Made by a program: the position numbers and the translations under genes. A stretch of DNA of 64,000 bases from Eopsaltria australis (lineage: Eukaryota > Chordata > Aves > Passeriformes > Petroicidae), in assembly GCA_034509425.1 (NCBI GenBank), contig JAVTVJ010001795.1, positions 62,001-126,000 of the forward strand, written 5' to 3'. Below are positions 38,455 to 49,884 of this stretch, piece by piece; the stretch's first letter is position 1; each line of letters opens with the position of its first letter. The notes beneath the pieces were generated by a model that was not told the origin of the DNA, made no database searches, and saw only the letters and a program-made list of their open reading frames with translations.

Positions 38455-41126
38455 GCGGGGCCACTGCCGCGCGCGCCAAGCCAGTTGTACCACCTATAAA
38501 ATGGCTCAAAGATACACCCATTAGAGTAGAGCAGTGGCCCTTACGTGGGGAAAAATTATGCGCGCTCCATCGTCTAGTACAAGAACAGCTGGATAAAGGT
38601 CGCATTGAACCCTCACATAGTCCCTGGAACTCCCCAGTTTTTGTAATAAGAAAGCCTAAATCAGATGAGTGGAGATTGTTACAAGACCTAAGGGCCATCA
38701 ATGCAGCAATGGAAGAAATGGGACCGTTGCAACCGGGACTTCCATCTCCCGCGATGCTCCCACAACGATGGCCAATTGTAATACTTGACATCAAAGATTG
38801 CTTCTTTTCAATCCCCCTTAATCCAGTCGATGTTCAAAAATTCGCTTTCTCAGTTCCATCTATTAACCGAGAAGAACCTATGAAGAAATACCATTGGCTC
38901 GTCCTCCCCCAGGGAATGAAAAATTCCCCCTCCCTTTGCCAATGGTATGTCTCTGGGCTTCTGTCTCCTGTTAGGAAAGCGTTTTCCAAAGTCAAAATTT
39001 TACATTATATGGATGATATCTTAGTCTGTGCCCCAGAACAGGACTTGCTAGAATCAGCATTATCGAGTGTCATCCAGGTGATTCAAGATGCAGGGATGAC
39101 CATCAATCCGAAAAAGATTCAAAGGACTGCACCTTGGAACTATTTGGGATCTCGGATTCTGGAGACCACTGTGGAACCGCAGTTGCTGAAGATCCAAGAA
39201 AGACCATCGACTCTCCGAGAGCTACACCAGCTCTGCGGATCCATCAATTGGGTCCGACCCTACTTAGGGCTTTGAAATGCTGACCTCGAGCCGCTCTTTC
39301 ACCTGCTCCGCGGTGGACAAGCCCTGGATTCACCGATTCAGATGACCCCGGAGGCAGAAAACGCGGTCGGTAAAGTACTTTTGGCTCTGACAACAAAGAG
39401 GGCGCACCGGATCAACCCGCGGTTGCCTTTTAAATTCACAATTTTAGGGAAAACACCGAGTTATTACGGGTTGATCTTTCAGTGGGATGGGGGTGCGAAA
39501 GATCCACTCCTGATAGTGGAATGGGTCTTTTTGCACAGTATACCATCCAAGTCTATCACAAGGCCACAGGAGTTGGTGGCCGAGCTTATCACCAAAGCTC
39601 GGCAGCGACTCCGCGTTCTGGCGGGGTGTGATTTTTCATGTATCCAGGTTCCTTGGAAAACAAATCAATTCGAAAGTGTTTTCCAAGAGAGTGAGTGCCT
39701 TCAATTGGCTCTAGAAAATTTTTCCGGGAAAATTGGCGTACACAAACTTAGACACCATCTTTTCAATTCGGATTTTCATCTGGCCCCAGATTTTCTACAA
39801 AGTAAGAATCCAATTCCAAATGCTCTAACCATCTTTACTGACGGCTCAGGGTCATCTCACAAGTCAGTATTGACTTGGAGAGATCCCGATACCCTCGTGT
39901 GGGACGAGGAAGTACATACGGTTGAGGGTTCTCCCCAAATTGCCAAACTAGCAGCCGTCGTTAGGGTATTTGAACGGTTCCGGGAGCGACCTATTAATTT
40001 GGTAACGGATTCGGCCTATGTAGCAGGAATTGTTTCTAGAGCAGAGCACTCACTACTGAAAGAAGTATCTAACAAAAAATTGTTTGGGCTGCTTGCGCAT
40101 TTAGTAAGGCTCCTGTCCCACCGCAAGCACCCCTTCTTTGTGATGCATGTGAGATCACACTCGAACCTTCCTGGGTACATCGCGGAAGGTAACGCCAGAG
40201 CGGACTCGCTTGCGATGCCAGTGCGAGCGTGTAACATCCCTGACATAGTGGCACAGGCTCGCACCAGCCACCAATTTTTTCATCAAAATGTACCCGCCCT
40301 CCGAAGAATGTTCCGCCTTTCCTTGGAGCAGGCGAGGTCGATTGTGGCCACATGCCCCTCTTGCCAGAGTCACCAGATACCGTCCTTTAATGTAGGCGTC
40401 AACCCCCGTGGGTTGAATGCCAATGAATTATGGCAAATGGATGTCACCCATTTTGCCCCGTTTGGACGGCTCTGTTTTATGCATGTCTCGGTAGATACCT
40501 TCTCCGGATCCGTTTTCGCCTCATTGCACACCGGGGAGAAGGCTCGAGATGTTAAAAAACATCTTTTGTTAGCTTTTTCTGTTCTAGGGGTTCCAGTTAA
40601 GATAAAAACTGATAATGGACCGGCGTATGTGTCATCGTCTTTCCAGAAGTTTTTACAGGAGTGGGGAATCGAGCACTCTACGGGTATCCCTTACTCTCCC
40701 ACCGGCCAAGCGCTGGTGGAAAGAAAGCACCGTGACATCAAAAGGATCCTTGAACAGCAGCGGGGAGAGACAGAGGTTAAGTTGCCCATTGAGCGCCTCT
40801 GTAAGGCTCTGTTCACACTAAATTTTCTAAATTGCTCCGAAAATGAGCCAACTCCCCCCGTTTTCAGACACTTCACAAATTCGGCCCGAGCAAAATTGGC
40901 TGAACAACCAGAGGTGCTCTTCAAGGATCCTGAAAGTAAAGAGATTAAGGGACCCGTAAAGTTGCTTGTGTGGGGGAGAGGCTATGGGTGCATCTCAACC
41001 CAAGACGGACCACGTTGGATCCCCGCAAAGAACATACGCCCATACCTGAGACGACCAGCAGCCCAGCAAGATGACAGCCCAGAGTCTTCAACTGCCTGGA
41101 AAAGAAGACGCAAGAAGACACAATAA
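38391..41126 (+). pseudogene. ERV-A pol (RT, RNase H, integrase), one in-frame stop
   Basis: Pol is in the -1 frame relative to pro. Reverse transcriptase has YMDD at 39006-39017. A single TGA at 39273-39275 ends the first segment at the end of RT, and the same frame is then open to TAA 41124-41126. RNase H shows FTDGSG, LVTDSAY and HVRSH. Integrase has its zinc domain (HQFFHQN...CPSC) and a DD35E triad: D at 40440, D at 40611, E at 40719, with 35 residues between the last two. A C-terminal basic tail (WKRRRKK) follows. Every catalytic motif is present. Only the TGA stops it from being one protein, so I mark it as broken. A sequencing error is possible. Confidence 0.92.
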
Positions 41127-41379
41127 GAATAATACCTCCCTGAGAGACCTCCCCTCCCAGACCCACCATCCGCCCTCCCTTTCCTGTAAACTTACCTGTA
41201 TCCTTGTGTCCTCTCCGCACCTACCCGCCGATCGGAAAAATGGAAAAGGGGATGGGGAGTTGTCCTTGTTTTTGCTAACAAAAGGAGGAAAGTAGAGTCA
41301 GACCTTGCAGTTACACCTGTTCTTCTTATTTCTAGCTGCGAGAGCTGAACTCATCAGTGCCGGAGAGATTGCCGACATC

Positions 41380-42718
41380 ATGTCGTCCATCCTCTATTCG
41401 TTGCTACTGACCCTGATGATATCCTTTTGGTCAAAGTCGGCAGCGTGGATCATTCCTCAGCCAAAGGAAAACGTATGTGTAACCCTCGCAAAGTCTCTCA
41501 GGCAAGACAGCCTATGCCTGAACACAAACGCAGCTGAGAATCCACTCACCACTTGCCTAGTGGGCATCCCATTGCAGGAGAATGATGCCCTCCTGTCGGG
41601 CCTATACCCTCACCCACTCAGGGCTTGGGATGCTTGGCTCGAGACGTTGAAACATGCACCACACGAGCCCCAGGAATTAGAACTACTGGGGTCTGCAAGA
41701 GCCAAATTTTGTGTAGAGTTTAGGTATACCCTCTCTGGCGTTGAACCATATCAAGTCCGCAGAGGAGATATCAGAAGGCACGGGGTATACCCAATTAAAC
41801 AATCCTTGTATAGTTTTGGCAAATGGTGTGAGAGAACCATCACAAATACATACTCGCCGTCAAGAGCCAAGAACCTTGCCGATCCCCTGACCCTTCCAAC
41901 TGGTGTCTTTCTAATTTGTGGGGATAGGGTGTGGGCAGGGATACCGTCCCGACCTGTGGGTGGACCGTGCACTTTGGGTAAACTAACCCTCATGGCCCCT
42001 GGCAAAACGCAAATTTTGGAATGGAAAAGATTCTAATCTGGCCTGAACCAAGAGAGAGATTAATTTCTGGGACGAAAGTTGCAATTCGGAGGTGAAACAT
42101 TGGAGCTTTTCTAAGAGGGTGGCTGCGTCTGCTCTAGTGCCCTGGGTGGCCGCAGCTAAGGCGCTAGGGGAATTAGGCCATCTAGAATGTTGGCTGGGTA
42201 AGCACGCCAACATGACCACCCGTGCACTGGCCCAGCTCTTACAGGACGGTGACGCCACTAGGCAAGCCACATTACAAAATAGGGCAGCCATAGATTTCTT
42301 ACTCCTCGCCCACGGGCACGGGTGTGAGGAGTTTGAAGGATTATGCTGTCTCAACCTAACTTCACACTCTAAAAGCATACACTCTACCATCAAGAGTATG
42401 CAAGACCAACTTCAGGAACTGCAAGTCAAGGGAAAGGACTGGCTGAGGAACGCATTTGCAAAAATTGGCATCTCTGGTTGGGGTTCCGAGCTACTAACGT
42501 CGTTGATCTGGATCCTAATCATCATTTTGATTGTTTGCTGTATGCTGGCATGTTTTAAGACTCTGCTTGTAAACTTACTTACGACCTCTCTTTTAAATAA
42601 GAAAAAACGGGGAGATGTGGCAGTAGTTGCCATGGATACCACTTCCCAGAAAGCACCGAGAAAGAGCTGGTGGATCAAACCATTTTCAAGGAAGGACACC
42701 CCTGTTTCTATGTTGTAG
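41380..42718 (+). pseudogene. ERV-A env, surface and transmembrane parts in different frames
   Basis: A splice acceptor (TTATTTCTAG, AG 41334-41335) precedes the likely ATG at 41380, which starts a hydrophobic signal peptide. The surface part is open to TAA 42034-42036 and contains [13 protein letters not shown], an alpharetrovirus-like motif. The transmembrane part is in another frame (open 42092-42718). It shows SKRVAAS near the subunit boundary, a cysteine-flanked fusion-peptide-like segment, LQNRAAIDFLLL, the CX6CC motif CEEFEGLCC and a membrane anchor near 42510-42570. A frame change between about 42020 and 42060 separates the parts, so no complete Env can be made. The last 103 coding bases lie inside the 3' LTR. 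Confidence 0.88.
42602..42615 (+). promoter_or_regulatory. ERV-A polypurine tract
   Basis: AAAAAACGGGGAGA directly precedes the 3' LTR. It is the plus-strand primer site, with one pyrimidine. ERV-B has AAAAGCGGGGGAGA at the same place (51790-51803). Confidence 0.8.
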
Positions 42719-43219
42719 TGGTTTGTTCCTACCCTATCCTAAACCCCTCCCCTGGTTCTGTACTTGCTAATCGGACTGTCAGTTGTAGTCTGAAGCACAC
42801 CCACTTTCCAGAAGGTTCATGCTCTCCGACTGAGTGATTTGTTGTATGTCCCTGTTCCCTCCCCTGTCTCACTCCCATTGGTTAAGATTCCCAAACCCCT
42901 CCCCAACTCCTCCCTCTAAGTAGTTGCTGATTGGTTGTTCGTTTACTATATAATGTCATGTAATACGCCATTCGGGGCTCTTCGGCTCCTGGACGAACAA
43001 GATTAAACACCTTGTTGCTGCCAAGTCGAGAGTCGCTCCTTATTACTTCGCCCTCCCCTGCGGTCTTGTGGAAGATCAACCCACGACCCGCAACGCCCTG
43101 GGTTTCTGGAGAGGCTTTTGCCTACTCCGGGCGGGCATCCTTGGATAGGTCACCTGGCGACCTCTGGAACACCCGGGGCAACCACCTAGAAGCGAGAAGG
43201 ACAAGCGGGAGAACTTATA
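42616..43219 (+). mobile_element. ERV-A 3' LTR
   Basis: 604 bp, identical in length to the 5' LTR. The four differences read T for C in CAGTTG(C/T)AG, T for C in GGCTT(C/T)TG, A for G in GGTC(G/A)CC and C for G in GGAA(G/C)AC. It is followed at once by the CCCTCC duplication and the rest of ERV-B's 5' LTR. Confidence 0.95.
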
Positions 43220-43225
43220 CCCTCC

Positions 43226-43657
43226 CAAGTTCCAGAATGCTCTGTTGTATTCGGTTGACCATTTATCTATGCACATGTCTGTCACCCCTCCTCCTCCCCT
43301 TTGTCATCCCTGTTGGCCCTTACCCATTTGTCCCTCCCTCGTCCCTCCTCCGAGCTGCTTGGAGATTGGCTGTTGTGTTTACAATAAAAGCTGAGGTCCA
43401 GAGTGCTCGGGGTCTTTCCCAGTGCCCAGGTGCAACTGACTCTGAGTCATTGTATCCTTCTATCCCCTCTGGAAAGATCCTTCCCTTAGCCACCCAGTGA
43501 CAAGATACGTAGTTCCTCGCTAGGCTGCTGCAGTCTATAGAGCCAAGGATTTTACTCCTGGCAATGAGGGAACCTGCGGGAGGCAGTGGACCCTCCTGTC
43601 GCACATGCTACAGTCTGCAGCCAGAGGACCATCAGCCGGGCAGGTGTGGACGCGACA
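43226..43657 (+). mobile_element. ERV-B 5' LTR, right part
   Basis: Resumes after ERV-A with CAAGTTCCAGAATG and matches 51980-52423. It contains ACAATAAAAG, a combined TATA/poly(A)-like element near 43381, and ends GCGACA. Several substitutions and a small indel separate it from the 3' copy. Confidence 0.92.
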
Positions 43658-43659
43658 GC

Positions 43660-43677
43660 TAGCGCCCAATGTGGGGT
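43660..43677 (+). promoter_or_regulatory. ERV-B primer binding site, lysine-tRNA type
   Basis: TAGCGCCCAATGTGGGG matches the complement of tRNA-Lys(1,2) at 15 of 17 positions. The two differences are G to A and C to T transitions. Confidence 0.87.
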
Positions 43678-44120
43678 GGTGGACACTGGCTCGCCAGTCC
43701 GCTGCCTCATGAGAGTGACCTCAGCTCTTCAGAGCTAAGCGCACTTTGGGCTGTCAGCCCCTGAGTGATTAGTGCTCTGTTTTAAGAGCCTAATTGTAAA
43801 GGACAGCCCTGAGCAACTCCTTTCGGAGACTTCAAGGACCTCAGCACCACTGGGACTGCTCCCTTGGACTTTCATTTGGTACCGGAGAAAGGAGCCCAGA
43901 GGAGTCAGGACAGACGACGACCTGTGAGCTCCAGGGCTGTCGGACCGGAGGTGACGGTCCTGCGAGGAGCATGAGGCTCCTGAGAGATTTTCGAAAGCTG
44001 TGCAGCATGACTGCATGGTGGTTGTAAGTAGTGCGGGGTTCCCCGGTACCACCTTTTTGCTTTTCCCCATTTTTCGTTGCTACCATTTTCCAAGGGACCA
44101 GGGCTGTTAAGAAACCACAA
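43678..44120 (+). other. ERV-B leader
   Basis: Untranslated leader between primer site and gag. No protein is readable here. A donor-like GGTTGTAAGTAG occurs near 44023. Confidence 0.5.
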
Positions 44121-46128
44121 TGGGAGCTCGCCTCTCTCAGTCTCAAAGAGAAGTTTACATCCAAGTTAAGAAAATCCCTGTAGAGGGGGGGAAGGAGTTT
44201 GATAAGTCTTTGTTAAGGAAGTTTATTAAGTGGGTTTTGTTAACCTTAGATCAGTTTCAGTTCCGTCTGTTTTTAGTTTAGACTTTTGGGATGAAGTTGG
44301 GGGGGCACTAACACATGCTTTGCGTGTTGGGGAACCTGGGGTTGGTTCTTTTTTTACACTTTTAATTTCAATTTGCGACTCCCTGAGGGAGCGCGAAAGA
44401 GGGAAAGTTGGGTCCCTGGTTCACCCTACTCCTTCTACCCCTGAACTCGATTCTCCTGCACCCTCTTCCCTAAAGCGGCGTGGGTCGCGTCGGGTTTCCT
44501 TCTCCCCCAGCCCTTCGTGATCCCCACGTCATCCCCACCGTCGAGAGCCTGATCACCCCTCGGCGGATCTTTCCTCAGACCTCCTTCCTAGGCCCACTTA
44601 CCCTCTTGCGCCCGTTGCGCCCCCCAAAAGTTTTAGAAAGCAAAGTGGCCGCAGCAGCCGACAAGATAGTGCCAGCCTTGTGGCAGGAGGCCCCGCCACC
44701 CTCCACCATGGTGCGAAACCTCCTGCCACTCCAGATTTGACTGACTCGGACTCCACCCCTGACGGTGGAGACTCCTCCCCTGAGCCCTCCCACCGAGTTC
44801 TCCACCCCTTGGGATGCCCACAAGTTTATGCGGCTGTGTCGAAGGGTTGTGTCGTGTTGGGCCCCTCCCCTTCCACCGGGAACTCCCATCGAGCCCGAGC
44901 GGCCTCTGTCCCTTCGCGCTCCACCCCCCGGAAGCCTGGTTCTCACGCCCCTCCCTCGGGTTCTCGACACCTAGAACCCGGGAGGAAGGAGGCCAAGGCC
45001 TACCAGAGTTCTAGATCCTGGCACCTGGAACCCGGAGGCTCAAATGCCAAGGTCTATGCTGAGGCCTATGAGGACCAGGCCCAGGCCTCCTCGGGATCCA
45101 AAGATCTAGAACCCGAGGACCAGGATGAGGCGGTTTGGGCTGCACCGGGGGATCGGAGCCTTGTGGCCTTTCCAGTGCAACACCACCGGAGGGGTCACAA
45201 CCCCAAGTGGGAACCATTCTCTTTTAACATCTTAAGAGATATTGTAAAGCTGGTAGGGGATCATGGATTGGAGTCCCCATTGTTTCAGGGGATGTTGAAG
45301 GCCACCTTCCGGGCCAATTTATTGGTCCCGAAAGACCTTAAAGCAATTATGGATGGCATCCTCGGGTATGCTAAGTATTGGATCTGGGAGCGCGTGTGGA
45401 AGAGGTTGTTGGAGGAACTCTTAGACCAATACCAGCGGGACTCAGACCTCGACCACCTCACCATGGACCATCTTGCTGGTGAGGGGGACTTTTCAAAGGG
45501 AGAGAAACAGGCCACCCAAATACCAACGGCAGTGATCCGTGAGGTGCAAGAGGCTTCACTGAGGGCCCTTAGATCTATGCCCTCCGTGGAAGTGCCCTCT
45601 GAGAGCTATGCAGTGATTAAGTAGGACCCCACCGAGAACTTCGTTGACTTTGTGGACAGAATTAAGGCAGTTCTCGCGAAGCAGGAAGAGGACCCTGCTA
45701 ACCAGAAAAAGCTTTTGCGCTCCATAGCTTTCTTGAATGCAAATGCGGCCTGCCAGGCGGTCCTGAAGGCTCTCCCTAAAGTCCCTAGGCCCACCATTGA
45801 GACCATGGTGGAAGCCTGCGCAGAGGTCTCAGTGGACTCGCCTCCTCCAACGCCGTCTTCCCGTCACCATCGCATGCCCCAGAAAAAGACAGCAGCTGCA
45901 GCTGAGACTGCAGCACCCCCACTGACTGACCGTGCAGGACACGTGAGGTGCTACAATTGTGGTGAGCCGCACCACATTGCACGGTACTGCCCAAAGCCCA
46001 GGAAAAATAACCCTCCTTCCTTTAAGCCAGCCACAGGTCCCGTAGCGGCGCTCTGCCCAGGATGTCAACCGAAGAAGGGAAACGGGCAGAGGAGCGCGGA
46101 GCAGCACTGCACCATGACAACAAATTAA
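44121..46128 (+). pseudogene. ERV-B gag, frameshifted and interrupted
   Basis: It starts MGARLSQSQREVY, a myristoylation context. The frame is lost near 44280 and continues in the next one (LDFWDEVGG). It changes again through the proline-rich region before settling in a frame open from 44680. Capsid and the TAG at 45622-45624 follow; the TAG lies in the major homology region (IK-stop-DP where ERV-A has IKQGP). The same frame continues to 46128 with zinc knuckle CYNCGEPHHIARYC. The gag-pro slippery heptamer GGGAAAC is still present near 46077. Confidence 0.88.
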
Positions 46129-46871
46129 ATGCTGACGACACTCAGGCTCCCATCACTGCTACGGAGAGACCTGCTGCCGGACCATCGGCGGAGGAGGGGA
46201 GCCTACCTGAGGCATGGGGCAAGGGACTACACCTGGTGAGTGCGGCCCCACAATATGTTAACACCACAGAGTTGCAGCTATACAACGTGTTCCTGCGCGG
46301 GGACATATACGAGAGAACGGACATCCTCATTGTGGGAGATTCCACAAGGGGCCCTCCCGGGTTCGTTGTCCTCCCACAGGTCCAGACTGTAACACCTGGA
46401 GAGACACTCAGACTTGTGGCTGCGTGCGACAGTGCACCTTGGTTCATTCCAAGGGAACAGTGGCTGGTGCACACCATTACTATTCCAAGAGACTTACCAA
46501 GACGCAGGCAGACTCCTGCCTCTTTGTATACGACCGTCCTGGGCACGACCCTTTCATGCAGGCTGCTGAATGGCAAGTCCGCGGTGCACCTGAGGGGGAT
46601 GATCGACATGGGGTCCGACGTGACCATCGTGTTGGAGGCTGAGTGGCCAAGGCAGTGGGGGCTTCGACCCTCCACGGATCCCATCACGGGGATCAGGGGA
46701 GACATGTTGCCCCAGAGGTCCACCACTAACATCATGGTGGAGGGGCTGGATGGGCACACGGCGACAGTAAGACCCTTCGTTGTGCCATCCGGCTTCACCC
46801 TCTGGGGTAGAGACCTGCTTTCACAATGGGGGACGCGGCTAGAAATCCCAGAAACACCGCGGGGTTTCTAG
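46062..46871 (+). pseudogene. ERV-B pro, open frame but active site changed
   Basis: The frame is -1 to gag and fully open (269 residues). A dUTPase-like segment (LIVGDSTRGPPGFVVLPQV) precedes protease. The catalytic DTG is DMG here (GMIDMGSDVTIV near 46602), an ACG-to-ATG type change that should abolish catalysis. GGGTTTC before the stop is a canonical slippery heptamer for the pro-pol shift. Confidence 0.88.
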
Positions 46872-49649
46872 CTGGGGCCACTGTAGAGCGTGCCACCCGC
46901 GCCTCAGTGCCACCCCTGAGGTGGAAGACGGAAAAGCCGGTGTGGGTGGAGCAGTGGCCCCTTACGAAAGACAAGTTAAGCACCCTCCAGTCCCTCGTGG
47001 AGGAGCAGCTTTCCAAGGGTAACATCGTCCCATCGGACAGTCCTTGAAACTCCCCCGTTTTCATCATCCGCAAACCTGGCGGAAACGGGTGGAGGCTCCT
47101 CCACGACCTCAGAAAGATCAATGAGGTCATTGTGGAAATGGGTCCCCTCCAGCCCAGCCTTCCATCACTGGGCATGCTCCCCTGAAAATGGCCACTCGCC
47201 ATCATTGACACCAAGGATTGCTTCTTTTCCATCCGCCTCCATCCCGACGACGCGCCGCGGTTTGCCTTTTCAGTCCCCTCTATCAACAGGGAGGGCCCCC
47301 AGAGAAGGTACCATTGGAGGGTTTTACCTCAGGGCATGCGGAATTGTCCCATGCTCTGCCAGTGGTACGTCTCTGGGGTGCTGTCGCCTGCACGAAAGGC
47401 ATTCCCCAAGGCCATCATCTACCACTACATGGATGATGTGCTTGTCTGTGCCTGGGCCGAACCCTACCTGGACATGACATTAAAGGCAGTCATCTCCGCC
47501 ATCGAGCGTGCTGGCATGACGATACATCCAGACAAGGTCCAACGCACCAAGCCATGGAAGTACCTCAGCATCCGGATCGGGGAGAAGACTGTCACACCCC
47601 AGCAGCTCTCCATCAAGGACGAGGCCAGGACCCTGCGGGATCTCCACCAGCTCTGCGGGAGCATCAACTGGGTTCGTCCACTGCTGGGGCTGATGACGGC
47701 CGACCTCGCCCCCGTTCCACCTCCTGAAGGGCAGCGAGGGACTGGACTCCCCCCGAGAACTCACCCCGGATGCCAGGGAAGCCATTGGTAAGGTGCAGAG
47801 GGCCTTGGCCTCCCGGCACGCTCACCAGATGGCCCCGGACCTGCCCTTTCAGTTTATCATCCTAGGGCAGGTCCCAAATTGCCATGGACTTATCTTTCAG
47901 TGGGATGGGAGGTCGAAGGAGCCCCTTTTAATCATAGAGTGGGTGTTCCTCCCTCACACACCGTCCAAGACCATCACGATGCCACAAGAGCTGGTGGCCT
48001 TGCTGGTAACAAGATCGAGGACTAGGCTCCGCATCCTTGCAGGGTGTGACTTTACATGTATTCACATGCCATGGAAAGAGGAGGATCTGGAGAAGTTACT
48101 CCAGACCAACGAGCACCTCCAGTTCGCACTGGACAGCTATCCAGGCCAAATTACAGGAAAAAAATTGAAACACCATCTTTTCAATACCAATTTCAATTTG
48201 GCCCCTAAATTCGTGCAAAGCAAGAAGCCTTTGGCTGCTCTGACAGTTTTTAATGATGGCTCAGGGTCTTTTCATAAGTCTGTTATGACTTGGAAAGACC
48301 CTCGGACCCAGAAGTGGGAATCCGAGGTCCAAGTGGTGGAGGGATCACCACAAATTGCAGAATTAGCAGCCATTGTCAGAGTCTTCGAGAGGTTCCAGGA
48401 ACCCCTCAATTTGGTAACAGATTCGGCATATGTTGCCAGGATAGCTGCCAGAGCCGAACACAGTTTACTTAAGGAGGTCTCCAATCCAAATTTATTCGGC
48501 CTGCTCTTGAGGTTAGTGTACCTTCTGTCCCACCGAGAGCCCCCCTATCACGTCATGCATGTAAGGTCACACGAAGACCTCCCCGGGTTCATCAGCGAGC
48601 GGAACCGCAGGGCAGATGCCTTGGCCATGGCTGCGCAGGTAAGATCAGTAAATGTCCCAGACATTTTTGCGCAGGCCAAGTTAAGCCACCAGTTCTACCA
48701 TCAGAATGCTCCTGCCCTCCGGAGGATGTTCCATCTGCCTCTGGAGCAGGCGAGAGCAATTGTGGCGACATGTCCCAGTTGTCAAGCCTATCAAATATCC
48801 TCTCTCCATCTGGGGGTAAACCCCCGAGGATTGATTGCCAATGAAATCTGGCAAACAGATGTCACACATGTAGCTGAGTTTGGTCGGCTCAAATACGTAC
48901 ATGTATCTATTGATACATTCTCGCATGCCACGTTCACCTTGGCTCATGCTGGATAAAAGGCGAAAGACGTATGTAAACATTTACTGATGGCGTTCTCTGT
49001 TTTAGGAACTCCCAAGAAAATTAAGACGGACAATGGCCCAGCATATACCTCCGCCCACCTCCACAGCTTTTTACAGGAGTGGGGAATTGCCCATGTCACT
49101 GGGATTCCTCACTCCCCTACAGGGCAGGCCATCGTGGAGAGGGCTCATGGTACACTCAAGAGTGTCCTCTACCAGCGGCAGGGAGGTGCAGAGAAGAAAT
49201 CGCCCATTGAGCGACTCTGCAAGGTGCTCTTCACAATCAATTTTTTGAATGTTACCCAAGAAGAGCCCGTCCCTCCTGTATTCCGGCATTTCACCAATTA
49301 AGCCAATTCCAAATTAAAAGAACATCCACTGGTACTGGTGAGGGACCTCGAGACCCATGAGGTCAAAGGGCCTCTCCCACTGATCATCTGGGGCCGAGGA
49401 TATGCATGTGTTTTCACCCCAGAGGGGCCAAAGTGGATTCCGGCAAAGTATGTCCGTCCATACAGGAGTCCTAAACACAGAAGCCAAAGCTATTTTACAG
49501 AAAAACCAAGAGAGCTTCCTGGAGGAGAAGAGCATCAACCACAGGAAGCTTGGAAAAGACGAAGAAAGAAGCCATCTAACCTTACCAGGATCCGACGGCC
49601 CTCCGGTGTCTCTCCAAAGAAAGAACCTGCAGAAAGAAGACACTCCTGA
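46826..49649 (+). pseudogene. ERV-B pol, multiple stops and one frameshift
   Basis: Reverse transcriptase lies in the -1 frame relative to pro, with stops at 47045-47047 and near 47184 (both tryptophan-type positions, TGA). YMDD is kept near 47430. The frame shifts near 47710. RNase H and integrase then read in the frame open from 47793, with further TAA codons at 48954-48956 and 49299-49301. RNase H shows FNDGSG and LVTDSAY. Integrase shows HQFYHQN...CPSC, QTDVTH, KTDNGPAY and the downstream E. This copy cannot encode a working polymerase. Confidence 0.9.
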
Positions 49650-49884
49650 CCCAGGAGGGAGTCTGCAGGGAAGAGACACCACAGACTCCGAAGAAAAAGA
49701 CAAGCACCCAGACGAAGACACCCCTATTTTATCCTTCCCTGATCTTACCCTCTGACTTTCATGTGTCCCTACTCCTGTCCCTTGCCCACCTATTTAAAGA
49801 GAAGGGGGAGGAAGTGGGAATCAGTTTATCCTTTTCGATTTTAAGTGCCCCTTTTTCAGTTTTCCTCCAGAGATCCCCAAGATT

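Larger units (their letters stand above)
34579..43219 (+). mobile_element. ERV-A provirus, nearly complete and young
   Basis: This 8.6-kb class II provirus has 604-bp LTRs (34579-35182 and 42616-43219) differing at 4 positions by hand comparison (0.66%). It has a primer site, splice donor, open gag, open pro, a pol with one stop and an env with a broken middle. It sits in the 5' LTR of ERV-B. The duplicated target CCCTCC is at 34573-34578 and 43220-43225, and the uninterrupted site is visible in ERV-B's 3' LTR near 51975. Gag-pro-pol is betaretrovirus-like with two -1 shifts. Env is alpharetrovirus-like. Confidence 0.95.

Noticed and set aside
42882..43500. Tandem duplication of a 600-bp block also seen at 34845-35182
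   Set aside because: These are the two LTRs of ERV-A, fully explained by the provirus.
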